A stretch of 64,000 nucleotides of DNA, from positions 62,001-126,000 of the forward strand of contig NZ_SOZA01000006.1 of NCBI RefSeq assembly GCF_004519305.1. The letters run 5' to 3'. The notes below the pieces were generated by a model. That model ran no database searches. It was not told the DNA's origin and worked only from the letters and a program-made list of their open reading frames with translations. This stretch comes from Pseudomonas sp. RIT623. GTDB lineage: Bacteria > Pseudomonadota > Gammaproteobacteria > Pseudomonadales > Pseudomonadaceae. Made by a program: the position numbers and the translations under genes. Of this stretch, positions 17,401 through 25,254 are shown in pieces (the stretch's first letter is position 1; each line of letters starts with the position of its first letter).

Positions 17401-19300
17401 GTGCCAGGACTGACGCGACCTGCGGCTCGCCGGTGAGCGGCAAGGGCAGGCCGCCGAAGGCTTCCAGGCTATCGAGCAGCAGGGCCGGCAGCGGCTGGTG
17501 GTCGAGCAGGGCTTTGCGCAGGAGTGCGCCGTCGTAGCCACTGCAGCGCAGTGCCTGAGCCAGTTGATTGCTGTCCAGGGTGCCTGCGGCAGGGCCGAGG
17601 CGTTTGAGCAGGGTGCTGGTATCCCAGCTCAGTGGCCGGTCATGCTCGAGTAGCCAGGTGCCCTGACCATTGCCCTGTAGCCGTGGTGGGCGCCCCAGCC
17701 GATGGGGGGAAGCCAGCTGCCAGTCATGCTTTGCCGAGCGTTGCAGCGCCAAGGCCGTTGCGTCCCGTTCGAGCCAGGCTTGGCCCTGCCAGCGGCGCAG
17801 GCCCTGACTGTCGTATGGCTGGCCTTCAGGCCAGGGGCGAGGGCGGGTGAACGGCGCCAGGTCGGCGGGCCAAAGGCGCTCGTGAGGGCCATCGCCGATG
17901 CGCTGCCAGTCGTGCAGAATCCCGGCCGGCTCGATGAAACCGCTGGCGGCGCCGAGGGCGGCGAACTGTGCCAGGCTTTCGAACACCGCGAACAAATGGC
18001 CGATGGCGGCGTCCGCATCGCCCTGGTTGGCCGCGTGCACGCCTTCGAGGAATTCGTCGACCAGTTGCGCGCCACCGACCACCATCATCACTTCACTCAA
18101 CCCCGGAACGAACAGGGCGGCGACATTCAGCAGCGTAAGGCCCGCGCTCAGCCAGCCCTCGATACGTGCCAGCTGGGCAGCCGCATCACGCTTGGCCACT
18201 GGCACCGCGAGGACGGCGGCATCCGCCAACTTGCGTTCGACGCGGGTGCGGGCCCGTTCGCTGAAGGCATCCTTGCGCCAGGGCGTGTGGGTGAAATGCA
18301 GGCGGGTGTTCTTGTCCAGGGTTTCCTGCCAGAGGTCCGTGGGCGATGGGAACAGGCGGTGGAGCCAGTCGAAGCGCTCGCCCGGTTCAAGTACCGGCGG
18401 GGTGGGGTGCAGTTGAGCGTAGGGGTAGCGTGGATAGAGGCTGGCGCGCAGGCGGGCGCTGAAGCGGGGTTGTTCGGCCAGGCTCACGTAGCGCATGAAA
18501 AAGGTGCGCTCCTGCTGCTGCCACAGCAACTGCGTGAGCCAGGTTGCCGCTGCTTGCAGTGATGGGTGCTGACGCAAGGGCTCGCGGTTGTGCCCTGGCA
18601 GGTACAGCAGGCAAGCGCCGAGCTGGCGTCGCGGGTCGAGATGGATCAGCAGCGGACCGTCGAGCGGGCAATCGAACAGGCTCAGGAAGCTGCAATGCAG
18701 CGACGCCCGGGCGGAATCGGCAAGGCCTGACAGCACGGTCTCGCCGATCGCCGCGCCAAGGCCGTCCACATGCCCCTGCAGGTGAGCCATGCTCAGGGTC
18801 GCGGCGAATGCCGCATGGTCCTGTTGGCGTAGCAGGTCGCGCAGGGCGCGGGTGTCGAGGTGTTCGGCCAGGTGCTGGTGATAGCGTCGGCCCAGGTCGA
18901 GGTTGCGCACGCCGGCGACGAAGCGTCGGGCATCCAGGCTGGAGCGGTGTATCACCTGGGCATCTTCGTACAGTTTTGGTTGGGCATCGGCGTCGAAGTT
19001 CTGCAGGGCGGCCTCGAGCCAGGTGGGGTCGCGGCCCAAGTACCAGACCCGGGCATGATCGATGGCTGGCAGCACGGCATCGGGGTACCAGTGGCGCAGG
19101 GCGTCTTCGAGCAGAGGGCGACAGAAGCTGGCCACGTCCTGCACCGGCGCCAGCGCATGGGCCAGTTGGCGGGTGCTGGCATGGCTGCGGCGGATACGGT
19201 GTTCAAGGGTGCGTCGTTGCGCACGGGTGGCCTGGGCCAGCCAGGCCGGCAGGCGGCGTTGGATGAAGGCCAGGTGCGGGGAGAGGGGGGTGTCGGTCAT
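14489..19300 (-). CDS. Giant LRR protein with C-terminal NEL-type E3 ubiquitin ligase domain
   Basis: 1603 residues from the ATG at 19300. The large N-terminal region (about 1-900) is of the type annotated in pseudomonads as DUF6543/dermonecrotic-toxin-like. Leucine-rich repeats span about 970-1170 ('LLTLDLSANNL', 'LRRLQLGQND', 'LEVLHLYDNPL', 'LRQLDLSANALVDAPP'). The C-terminal domain resembles the IpaH/SspH novel E3 ligase: a C-x-D motif 'HCVDQA' (Cys 1320) and later 'LDELEMVLHARMHLRQRLGL'. IpaH enzymes transfer ubiquitin in host cells, so I infer a eukaryote-directed effector. No signal peptide and no secretion genes are nearby. An upstream GTG at 19345 would add 15 residues. Catalysis and export are unproven. 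Confidence 0.82.
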   Translation of the reverse strand: MTDTPLSPHLAFIQRRLPAWLAQATRAQRRTLEHRIRRSHASTRQLAHALAPVQDVASFCRPLLEDALRHWYPDAVLPAIDHARVWYLGRDPTWLEAALQNFDADAQPKLYEDAQVIHRSSLDARRFVAGVRNLDLGRRYHQHLAEHLDTRALRDLLRQQDHAAFAATLSMAHLQGHVDGLGAAIGETVLSGLADSARASLHCSFLSLFDCPLDGPLLIHLDPRRQLGACLLYLPGHNREPLRQHPSLQAAATWLTQLLWQQQERTFFMRYVSLAEQPRFSARLRASLYPRYPYAQLHPTPPVLEPGERFDWLHRLFPSPTDLWQETLDKNTRLHFTHTPWRKDAFSERARTRVERKLADAAVLAVPVAKRDAAAQLARIEGWLSAGLTLLNVAALFVPGLSEVMMVVGGAQLVDEFLEGVHAANQGDADAAIGHLFAVFESLAQFAALGAASGFIEPAGILHDWQRIGDGPHERLWPADLAPFTRPRPWPEGQPYDSQGLRRWQGQAWLERDATALALQRSAKHDWQLASPHRLGRPPRLQGNGQGTWLLEHDRPLSWDTSTLLKRLGPAAGTLDSNQLAQALRCSGYDGALLRKALLDHQPLPALLLDSLEAFGGLPLPLTGEPQVASVLARDFPGLSPRAREQILAQASARDFLQLQRTGRLPLPIAETARLFLRDGRINKALSGFHTASGARIDRDSLVFANLQRLPGWTATLGIELREGRPGGALVNRAGPLATPTKVVVRTAKGYTAYDERGSALSSRSNLFDALLHALPDSERDALGFAIHDTQELRDRLFDLAAGDRQQSATDLGLAPVRPQYRLPSRLPGDPRLGYRLSGRGRGRLSDDEQFDQLFPANPGRDREMLRLRLRYQAGDRPGAFARLLERLRASYQRLDLALQRWVHDPEGIAVGLFEQRRAQRQAVAERIRSAWRREDPDQPNGDIDHVVLTLELHQLDQLPAVPVPLPHVRQLTLNGLNLVRDTGLGELLRAFPGVRDLDLGENALAQLPTELGEMSELLTLDLSANNLDLEDEHNLAVLERLSTLRQLNLTDAVQGLPVAALNRLARLPSLHWLQADLNDLALGTEHFQALQRWPALRRLQLGQNDIVLNDASRAALAGLNRLEVLHLYDNPLSLAPDLTGWNALVQLDLQNTDISHWPGGLTALMFQEPTALRQLDLSANALVDAPPLQGSAYARALAENLPEFAYSFDNNPFSTGAQQRLEQAGFQVHQSPRTSGEWSRQWPVELQTLVTESAQQPRWQALHALYERLPGTAEYQQSPSAFDLRMRHVLRALVTDAGWGQAQLQQQVNDLLVDAGQHCVDQASLLFQQIETDVQLWQTVSQAAPGASNEEVAVATVAGLYRQRLLDARIGELYQGRVARRRALAEATDPPSLHQDDDISDTQLSEPNFLLDELEMVLHARMHLRQRLGLPVQPTAIFYDYLARLSEATLQRLATAVQGQANADNLAHWLVDQHFWPAWLRRLAPEHFERLTQQWAGASEYFDALASPGGMDGDYAGPPVPTTFVEALQQAFADVPALAWRHQGRLQRIDLSAVAFAQFEPSLLERAGGVLLDTRRRADAAQVRHLTEALLQAHLRAPNQEQ

Positions 19301-19396
19301 CGCTGCTTTGCGTCTATGGATGGAAAGCAGCGAGGCTAGCGTCACGAACAGGGGCGGCTCGGGTACATAATTGATACCTGGCCGGCGCGGCCGCGG

Positions 19397-19888
19397 TCAG
19401 GGTTGTGGCACGGTGCTTTTCACTGCCGCCAGCTCTGGGTGAGCCACCAGCTTGTCGATATGCAGTTCGTCGTTGTTCATCCAGGTTTCGGTCAGCACCC
19501 GGTAGTGCTCCATGTCCCGGCAGCGCATGCGCAGGCTGTAGTCGAAGTGGCCGCTGATCAATTGGCACTCGTAGACCTGCGGGCAGGCCCGCACGGTCGC
19601 CTCGAAGGCCCGCTGCGCCGAGCGACCGCTCTGGTTGGACAGGGCCACCAGCACCAGCAGCGACAAGCCCGGGGACACCTGCTGCAGGTCGATGATCGCC
19701 CCGTAACCGCGAATCACCCCGCGCCGCTCCAGCTTGCGCACCCGCTCCAGGCAGGGCCTGGGCGTCAGGTGGACGAGGGTGGAGAGCTTTTCGTAGGTGA
19801 TCCTTCCTTGGTGGCGCAGCACGTCGATGATGGCTTCATCGATGCGATCCAGCGGTGCTGCGACGGGTGTGGTGGCCTTGATATCCAT
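19397..19888 (-). CDS. Lrp/AsnC-family transcriptional regulator
   Basis: 163-residue regulator with an N-terminal AsnC HTH (about 12-70, 'DEAIIDVLRHQGRITYEKLS') and a C-terminal RAM ligand-binding domain (about 80-155, 'PQVYECQLISGHFDYSLRMR'). The Lrp family senses amino acids and forms octamers or hexadecamers on DNA. It sits immediately downstream (13 bp) of the ABC transporter ATPase gene on the same strand, so it is likely the local regulator of the transporter/ornithine cyclodeaminase/CtlX cluster. The effector is presumably an amino acid of that pathway. Confidence 0.88.
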   Translation of the reverse strand: MDIKATTPVAAPLDRIDEAIIDVLRHQGRITYEKLSTLVHLTPRPCLERVRKLERRGVIRGYGAIIDLQQVSPGLSLLVLVALSNQSGRSAQRAFEATVRACPQVYECQLISGHFDYSLRMRCRDMEHYRVLTETWMNNDELHIDKLVAHPELAAVKSTVPQP

Positions 19889-19901
19889 AGGCGGCGTGAC
19901 T

Positions 19902-20720
19902 TCACTTCAGACGATTGGAGAGGAACTGCCGCAGGCGCTCGCTCTGTGGCCGGTCGAGGATTTCGGCGCTGCCGTGTTCCTCGACCAGGCCCTGGTGCAG
20001 GAACAGCACCTGGCTCGAGACCTGGCGGGCGAAACCCATTTCGTGGGTGACCATGAGCATGGTACGTCCTTCCTCGGCGAGCGTCTGTATCACCTTGAGC
20101 ACTTCGCCGACCAGCTCCGGGTCCAGCGCCGAGGTGGGTTCGTCGAACAGGATGATCTCCGGCTCCATGGCCAAGGCCCGGGCAATTGCCACGCGCTGTT
20201 GCTGGCCGCCGGAGAGGAACGCTGGGTACTGTTCGGCGGCCCGCGCCGGCAGGCCGACCTTGTCCAGGTACTTGCGCGCCCGTGCCTCGGCTTCGCCGGC
20301 GCTTACGCCCAGTACCTTGCGCGGCGCCAGGCAGATGTTCTCAAGCACCGTCAGGTGGCTCCACAGGTTGAAGTGCTGGAACACCATGGCCAGGCGCGTG
20401 CGCAGGTTCTGCAACTGGGCCGGTGGCGGGGTGCGGGTGCCGGGGTGGATCTCCAGGGTCTGGCCGTCGAGGGTGATGCTGCCGGCATTGGGCTGCTCGA
20501 GGAAGTTGATGCAGCGCAGGAAGGTGCTCTTGCCCGAGCCGCTGGCGCCGATCAGGCTGATCACGTCACCCTTGCGCGCCTGCAGCGAGACGCCCTTGAG
20601 CACCTGGTGCTCGCCGTAGTGCTTGTGCAGGCCCTCGACGCTGAGCTTGATCGCGCCAGTGTGGGCGTAAGCCCTTGGGGCCTGGGCGAAGGTGGAAAGT
20701 GGCAGTGCGGTAGCAGTCAT
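19902..20720 (-). CDS. Amino-acid ABC transporter, ATP-binding protein (HisP-like)
   Basis: 272-residue ATPase of the polar amino-acid uptake family. Walker A is 'GASGSGKST', the signature is 'LSGGQQQRVAIARAL', Walker B is 'EIILFDEPTSALD' and the switch His is in 'VTHEMGFAR'. It drives import through the two permeases just upstream. The ATG at 20720 has 'GAGG' upstream. The N-terminal extension of about 30 residues before the first beta strand is longer than in HisP. Neighbouring ornithine cyclodeaminase and CtlX point to basic or ureido amino acids (ornithine, arginine, citrulline) as cargo. Confidence 0.9.
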   Translation of the reverse strand: MTATALPLSTFAQAPRAYAHTGAIKLSVEGLHKHYGEHQVLKGVSLQARKGDVISLIGASGSGKSTFLRCINFLEQPNAGSITLDGQTLEIHPGTRTPPPAQLQNLRTRLAMVFQHFNLWSHLTVLENICLAPRKVLGVSAGEAEARARKYLDKVGLPARAAEQYPAFLSGGQQQRVAIARALAMEPEIILFDEPTSALDPELVGEVLKVIQTLAEEGRTMLMVTHEMGFARQVSSQVLFLHQGLVEEHGSAEILDRPQSERLRQFLSNRLK

Positions 20721-20724
20721 GATT

Positions 20725-21438
20725 TCAGCCTCGGGCAGGGTCAAGGAAGCGCATCCAGCGCCGTTCGGCCACGCGGAACAGGCCGACCAGGGCGAAGGAC
20801 AGCAGCATGTACAGCAGGGCGGCCACGCCGAAGGCCTGGAAGGTCAGGAAGGTCGCGGCGTTGGCGTCGCGGGCGACCTTGAGGATGTCGGCGACGGTGG
20901 CGGTGAAGGCCAGCGAGGTGGCATGCAGCATCAGGATCAGCTCGTTGCTGTAGGCCGGCAGCGAGCGGCGCAGGGCGGCGGGCAGCACCAGGAACAGGTT
21001 GAGCTTCCAGCCGCGCAGGCCATAGGCCTGGGCCGCCTCCAGCTCGCCAGCGGGCAGGTTGCGGATGGCCCCGGCGAAGATTTCCACGGTGTAGGCGCAG
21101 GTGTTGAGCACGAACGCCAACAAGGTGCAGTTGAGCGCGTTGCGGAAAAACTGGTCGAGCAGGGCGTGGTCGCGCACAACCTGCAGGCTGTAGAGCCCGG
21201 TGTAGCAGATCAGCAGCTGGATATAGAGCGGCGTGCCGCGGAACACGAAGGTGTACAGCTGCACCGGCAGGCGCAGCCAGGCATGCCGCGAGGTACGCGC
21301 CAAGGCCAGGGGCAGCGACAAGGCGAAGCCCAGCACCATGCTGGCCAGGAACAGCCACAGTGTCATGGCCAGGCCCGAGAGGCCGGTGCCATCATTGTAG
21401 AGATAGGCCAGGCCATATTCCTGAAGGAGTTCGATCAT
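20725..21438 (-). CDS. Amino-acid ABC transporter permease (HisM-like)
   Basis: 237-residue inner-membrane permease with five predicted TM helices and the cytoplasmic EAA loop 'GELEAAQAYGLRGWKLNLFL'. The periplasmic-side 'FRGTPLYIQLL' motif is typical of HisM/ArtM. It starts within the stop region of the upstream permease (4-bp ATGA overlap), so the two are translationally coupled and form the heterodimeric channel for the importer. The stop lies 4 bp before the start of the ATPase gene. Confidence 0.9.
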   Translation of the reverse strand: MIELLQEYGLAYLYNDGTGLSGLAMTLWLFLASMVLGFALSLPLALARTSRHAWLRLPVQLYTFVFRGTPLYIQLLICYTGLYSLQVVRDHALLDQFFRNALNCTLLAFVLNTCAYTVEIFAGAIRNLPAGELEAAQAYGLRGWKLNLFLVLPAALRRSLPAYSNELILMLHATSLAFTATVADILKVARDANAATFLTFQAFGVAALLYMLLSFALVGLFRVAERRWMRFLDPARG

Positions 21439-22142
21439 CGCGCCAGCTCCTTGATGCCGGTGTTGTAGCGCCGCTCGAGATGCTTGAGCAGGCGATTGGA
21501 CAAGGTGGTGATGACCAGGTAGACCAGGCCCGCCAGGCACAGGAAGAACAGCATGTCATTGGTGGTCTTGCCGGCGTTCTGCGCGGCCTTGACCAGGTCG
21601 GCCAGGCCGATGATCGACACCAGCGCGGTGGACTTGAGCAACACCAGCCAGTTGTTGCCCAGCCCCGGCAGGGCGAAGCGCATCAACTGCGGGAACAGCA
21701 CCAGCCGAAACCGCTGTGCCCGGCTCAGGCCATAGGCGGTGGCGGCCTCCAGCTGCCCGGCGGGCACGCTGAGGATGGCGCCGCGAAAGTTCTCGGTGAA
21801 GTAGGCGCCGTAGATGAAACCCAGGGTGACTACCCCGGCGCTGAATGGGTCGATTTCGACATAGTCCCAGCCCAGCATCTCGGTCAGGTCGTTGAGCCAG
21901 ATCTGCATGCTGTAGAAAATCAGCAGGATCAGCACCAGGTCGGGAACGCTGCGGATCAGCGTGGTGTAGAGGGTGGCCGGGAGGCGCAACAGCCTGGACC
22001 GCGACAGCTTGGCGCTGGCGCCGACCAGGCCCAGTGCGAGGCTGAGCGCCAGTGACAGCAGGGCCAGCTTGAGGGTCATCCAGGTGCCCTGGGCCAGCAG
22101 CGGGCCGAAGCCTTGCAGGCCGTGGGAGAGGAAGTCGTTCAT
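21435..22142 (-). CDS. Amino-acid ABC transporter permease (HisQ-like)
   Basis: 235-residue permease, the partner of the HisM-like protein. The EAA loop reads 'GQLEAATAYGLSRAQRFRLV', and 'LIRSVPDLVLILLIFY' is the conserved first-core helix. It overlaps the next gene by 4 bp. Upstream, 96 bp containing a REP pair separate it from the binding-protein gene; such an element often lets the binding protein be made in excess over the membrane parts. Confidence 0.9.
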   Translation of the reverse strand: MNDFLSHGLQGFGPLLAQGTWMTLKLALLSLALSLALGLVGASAKLSRSRLLRLPATLYTTLIRSVPDLVLILLIFYSMQIWLNDLTEMLGWDYVEIDPFSAGVVTLGFIYGAYFTENFRGAILSVPAGQLEAATAYGLSRAQRFRLVLFPQLMRFALPGLGNNWLVLLKSTALVSIIGLADLVKAAQNAGKTTNDMLFFLCLAGLVYLVITTLSNRLLKHLERRYNTGIKELAR

Positions 22143-22164
22143 GAGAGGATCTCGCGGGTAGACC

Positions 22165-22226
22165 ATCGCCGGGCAAGCCTGCTCCCACGCAGTGGTGAGC
22201 CTGTGGGAGCGGGTTTGCCCCGCGAT
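22165..22226. repeat. REP-like inverted pair inside the ABC operon
   Basis: 'ATCGCCGGGCAAGCCTGCTC' faces 'GAGCGGGTTTGCCCCGCGAT' across a 'CCCAC..GTGGG' closing stem. Its place between the binding-protein and permease genes parallels the REP site between hisJ and hisQ in enterobacteria. Confidence 0.8.
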
Positions 22227-22238
22227 CGGCGCTGTGGG

Positions 22239-23021
22239 TCACTCGTTGTAGATATCCACGTCGCCGACGTACTTCTTCTGGATCTCGGCGTAGGTGCCGT
22301 CGGCATGGATCATGGCGATGCCTTTGTCGAGCAGGGCCTTGAGTTCGGGGTCGCTCTTGCGCAGGCCCATGGCGATGTCCAGCGGCAAGGTTGGGTCCTT
22401 GATCGCCGGGCCGCTCCTGAAGTCGGCGCCTTCGGGCTTGGAGAGGAAGTTGAGCTGGGCTTCGAGCTTGTCGGTGACGGTGGCGTCGAGGCGGCCATTG
22501 ATCAGGTCGGCGTAGTTCTGGTCCTGGCTCTGGTAGGCCTTGACCTGCGCGCCCTGCGGCGCCAGCACGGCGCGGGCGTAGGCTTCCTGCAACGAGCCCT
22601 GGAGCACGCCGACCTGCTTGCCCTTGAGCGATTCGCTGGTGTCGCCAAAGTCGGCCGACTTGCGCACGATCACCGAGGTGGGGCTGAGGAACAGGCGGCT
22701 GGTGAAGTCGATCTGCTTCAGGCGCGCCGGAGTGACGGCCATGGAGGACATGATGGCGTCGAACTTGCGGGCGCGCAGGGCCGGGATCATGCCGTCGAAC
22801 TCGTTGTGCACCCAGGTGCACTTGACCTGCAGCTTGGCGCAGATGGCATTGCCCAGGTCGATGTCGAAGCCTTGCAGGCTGCCATCGGCGGCAACGGATT
22901 CGAAAGGTGGGTATTCGGGGAAGACGCCGAAGCGGATCTCGGTCCACTCCTTGGCCTGGGCAACGCTGGTGGCACACAACGAGAACAGCAGCACGCCGAG
23001 GCGTTTTCGCATGGAGAACAT
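22239..23021 (-). CDS. Amino-acid ABC transporter, periplasmic substrate-binding protein
   Basis: 260-residue family 3 solute-binding protein (HisJ/ArgT/AotJ type). The signal peptide is residues 1-23 with cleavage after 'SVAQA'. The mature start 'KEWTEIRFGVFPEYPPFES' and 'LQGFDIDLGNAIC' are the family signatures. The ligand pocket keeps 'DAIMSSMAVTPAR' and an Asp of 'GRLDATVTD', which fit binding of an alpha-amino group and a basic side chain. It is the first gene of the importer operon. A long inverted repeat at 23186-23236 lies upstream. A second ATG nine bases in (23012) is possible. Confidence 0.9.
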   Translation of the reverse strand: MFSMRKRLGVLLFSLCATSVAQAKEWTEIRFGVFPEYPPFESVAADGSLQGFDIDLGNAICAKLQVKCTWVHNEFDGMIPALRARKFDAIMSSMAVTPARLKQIDFTSRLFLSPTSVIVRKSADFGDTSESLKGKQVGVLQGSLQEAYARAVLAPQGAQVKAYQSQDQNYADLINGRLDATVTDKLEAQLNFLSKPEGADFRSGPAIKDPTLPLDIAMGLRKSDPELKALLDKGIAMIHADGTYAEIQKKYVGDVDIYNE

Positions 23022-23185
23022 GGTCTTGGGTCCCTGGGTGTTGTTATTGGTAGTAGGGCGGTTGATGCGTTTAGGTCCGTCGGTGACTCATGGGTCGCGC
23101 TCAGAATGCGCGAGATAGACAGGTTTTTTGTGTCGTTTGCCAGCACGTGGGGGGCCGGATTCAGCTGTTAGTGGGCGAGTTGCAG

Positions 23186-23236
23186 CCGAAACGGCTGTTC
23201 CGACAAAGATTTATGGATGTGCGACAGCCGTTTCGG
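23186..23236. promoter_or_regulatory. 13-bp perfect inverted repeat upstream of the binding-protein gene
   Basis: CCGAAACGGCTGT (23186-23198) and its exact complement ACAGCCGTTTCGG (23224-23236) are separated by 25 bp, about 165-215 bp upstream of the start at 23021. It could be an Lrp-type or other operator, or an ocd terminator, but no T-tract follows on either strand. A second hairpin, GGGGCCGCC..GCGGCCCC, at 23242-23260 is the likelier end of ocd. Confidence 0.5.
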
Positions 23237-23270
23237 TCACTGGGGCCGCCAAGCGGCCCCGAGTGTTCGG

Positions 23271-24317
23271 TCAGGCAGCATTGGCCTTGCGCTCACACCC
23301 TTTTGGTTGCAGCAAGGCAAACAGGTCCTTCGGGTTCTCGAGTTCAGGCACCAGCGCAATGTCGTGCCCGATGTCCAGGGCGCGGGCGACGTCCAGCACA
23401 TAGCGCAGCGCCGAGTAGTCCTCCAGGGCGAAGCCGACCGAGTCGAACAAGGTGACTTGACCGGCGTTTTCGCGGCCTGCGGCGCTGCCCTCGACCACCT
23501 GCCAGAACTCGGTGGTCGGCGAGTCGGCGGGCATCTGCTGGATCTCGCCTTCGATCCGGCTCTGCGGTTCGTACTCGACGATCACCCGGGCGCGCTCGAC
23601 GATGTCGCGGTGCAGCTCGGTCTTGCCCGGGCAGTCGCCGCCCACGGCATTGAGGTGCATGCCCGGTTCGATCAGCTCCGCGGTGAGGATGGTGGCGTAG
23701 GCCTTGTCGGCGGTGACCGTGGTGACGATGTCGGCGCCGCGCACTGCCTCGGCCACGCTGCCGGCGATGGTCAGCTTCAGTTGCGGGTAGCCGGCCAGGT
23801 TGGCTGCCAGCTTTTCAGAGGCGCCGCGGTCGATGTCGAACAGGCGGATTTCCTCGATGCCCAGCAGGGTGTGGAAGGCGATGGCCTGGAACTCGCTTTG
23901 CGAGCCGTTGCCGATCAGCGCCATGCGCTTGCTGTCCGGGCGCGCCAGGTAGCGGGCGGCCAGGGCCGAGGTGGCGGCGGTACGGATGGCGGTGGTCAGG
24001 GTCATCTCGCTGAGCAGTACCGGCGCGCCGGTATCGACATCGCCCAGGGCGCCGAAGGCCATCACCGTGAGCAGGCCGTTGTGGGTGTTCTTCGGGTGGC
24101 CGTTAACGTATTTGAAGGCGTACAGGCTGGCGTCGGACACCGGCATCAGCTCGATCACCCCGTCCGGCGAGTGGTTGGCCAGGCGCGGGCATTTCTCGAA
24201 GTCGTGCCAGCGCAGGTAGTCCTGGCGGATGTAATCGGCCATCTCGGCCAGGCAGGTGGGCAGGCCCTTGCGGTTGACCAGGCGGGCGAGGTCATTTACG
24301 TCGATGTAGCGGGTCAT
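23271..24317 (-). CDS. ocd: Ornithine cyclodeaminase
   Basis: 348-residue enzyme of the ornithine cyclodeaminase/mu-crystallin family that turns L-ornithine into L-proline plus ammonia, using tightly bound NAD+. The Rossmann nucleotide site is 'MALIGNGSQSEFQAIA', substrate contacts are in 'FKYVNGHPKNTHNGLLTVMAF', and the catalytic Asp region is 'HLNAVGGDCPGKTELH'. The length and sequence closely match the structurally known P. putida enzyme. It lies 19 bp downstream of the ctlX-type gene and is probably co-transcribed, so the two steps link ureido amino acid to ornithine to proline. Confidence 0.93.
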   Translation of the reverse strand: MTRYIDVNDLARLVNRKGLPTCLAEMADYIRQDYLRWHDFEKCPRLANHSPDGVIELMPVSDASLYAFKYVNGHPKNTHNGLLTVMAFGALGDVDTGAPVLLSEMTLTTAIRTAATSALAARYLARPDSKRMALIGNGSQSEFQAIAFHTLLGIEEIRLFDIDRGASEKLAANLAGYPQLKLTIAGSVAEAVRGADIVTTVTADKAYATILTAELIEPGMHLNAVGGDCPGKTELHRDIVERARVIVEYEPQSRIEGEIQQMPADSPTTEFWQVVEGSAAGRENAGQVTLFDSVGFALEDYSALRYVLDVARALDIGHDIALVPELENPKDLFALLQPKGCERKANAA

Positions 24318-24336
24318 GATGGTTCTCCTTGACGGG

Positions 24337-25254
24337 TCAGTGGCGCGAGGGCAGGTGGATTTCGGCGAGCATGCAGCGGGCGCTGCCGCCGCCGATGCGT
24401 TCGATATGGTCGATATTCACCACCAGCGGGTGGCTGTGACGCTCCACCTGCTGGCGCTGGTGGGCATCGAGGGAGGTCCAGGCGCTGCGCGACATCACCA
24501 GCAGCGAGCGGCCATCGCGGTCGTGGACCTCGAGCATGTTGCCGGCGAAGTTTTCCAACTGGTCGAAGTCCAGGGCCAGCAGTTGCTTACCGGTGTCGCG
24601 CAGGGAATGCTCCAGTGCCCGGCGCTCATCGGCGTGGGGCAGGGCGGCGAGGCAGACCACGGCGAGCTGGCGGCCAACGTTCATCATCACGTTGCTGTGA
24701 TAGATCGGCGCTTGCTGGCGGTCCACGGCGTGGAACAGGCACAGGCGGTAATCGAGGTGTTCGGCGAACTGGCGCAGGACGCGTTCGTGGGTGCGCCCGG
24801 AGTGGCAGGCGTAGCTGATCCGGTGCTCGCGGTCCAGGACCATGCTGCCGGTGCCCTCGAGGAACAGATTCTGCTGTTCCAATGGGCTCAGGTCGATGGT
24901 GCGCTGGATGGCGAAGCGCTCGCTCAGCACGCCCAGTACGCCCTTGCTGCGTTCCAGGCGGCGATTCTTGCCCTCCATCGGGTAGAGCACCAGACTGCCG
25001 TCGGCATGGCTGCTCCAGCAGTTGTTGGGAAAGATCGAGTCGGGGGTATGGGGCTCTGGGGTATCCTGCACCACCAGTACGTCGACGCCGTGCTGGCGCA
25101 GGCTGTCGACGTAGCCGTCGAACTCTTCCAGAGCCTTTGCGCTGGCGGTCTCAGGGTCCAGCGGCGCTTGCTGGAAGCGGTTGTTGGCGGCGGTGTCGGG
25201 ATTGAAGGCGAACCGCGCCGGGCGAATCATGAGGACGGTATTTGTTGTTTGCAT
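24337..25254 (-). CDS. ctlX: CtlX-type citrulline/arginine hydrolase (amidinotransferase fold)
   Basis: 305-residue protein of the guanidino-group-modifying superfamily. Key sites are 'PDSIFPNNCWSSHADG' (substrate Asp/Asn region), the catalytic His within 'HSNVMMNVG' and the catalytic Cys 294 in 'GGGSARCMLAE'. Close relatives are annotated as citrulline utilisation hydrolase, giving ornithine, CO2 and ammonia; arginine dihydrolases share the fold. The ATG at 25254 is used; a GTG five codons upstream is possible. It is followed directly by ocd, which would consume the ornithine. The exact substrate (citrulline or arginine) cannot be decided from the sequence. Confidence 0.85.
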   Translation of the reverse strand: MQTTNTVLMIRPARFAFNPDTAANNRFQQAPLDPETASAKALEEFDGYVDSLRQHGVDVLVVQDTPEPHTPDSIFPNNCWSSHADGSLVLYPMEGKNRRLERSKGVLGVLSERFAIQRTIDLSPLEQQNLFLEGTGSMVLDREHRISYACHSGRTHERVLRQFAEHLDYRLCLFHAVDRQQAPIYHSNVMMNVGRQLAVVCLAALPHADERRALEHSLRDTGKQLLALDFDQLENFAGNMLEVHDRDGRSLLVMSRSAWTSLDAHQRQQVERHSHPLVVNIDHIERIGGGSARCMLAEIHLPSRH

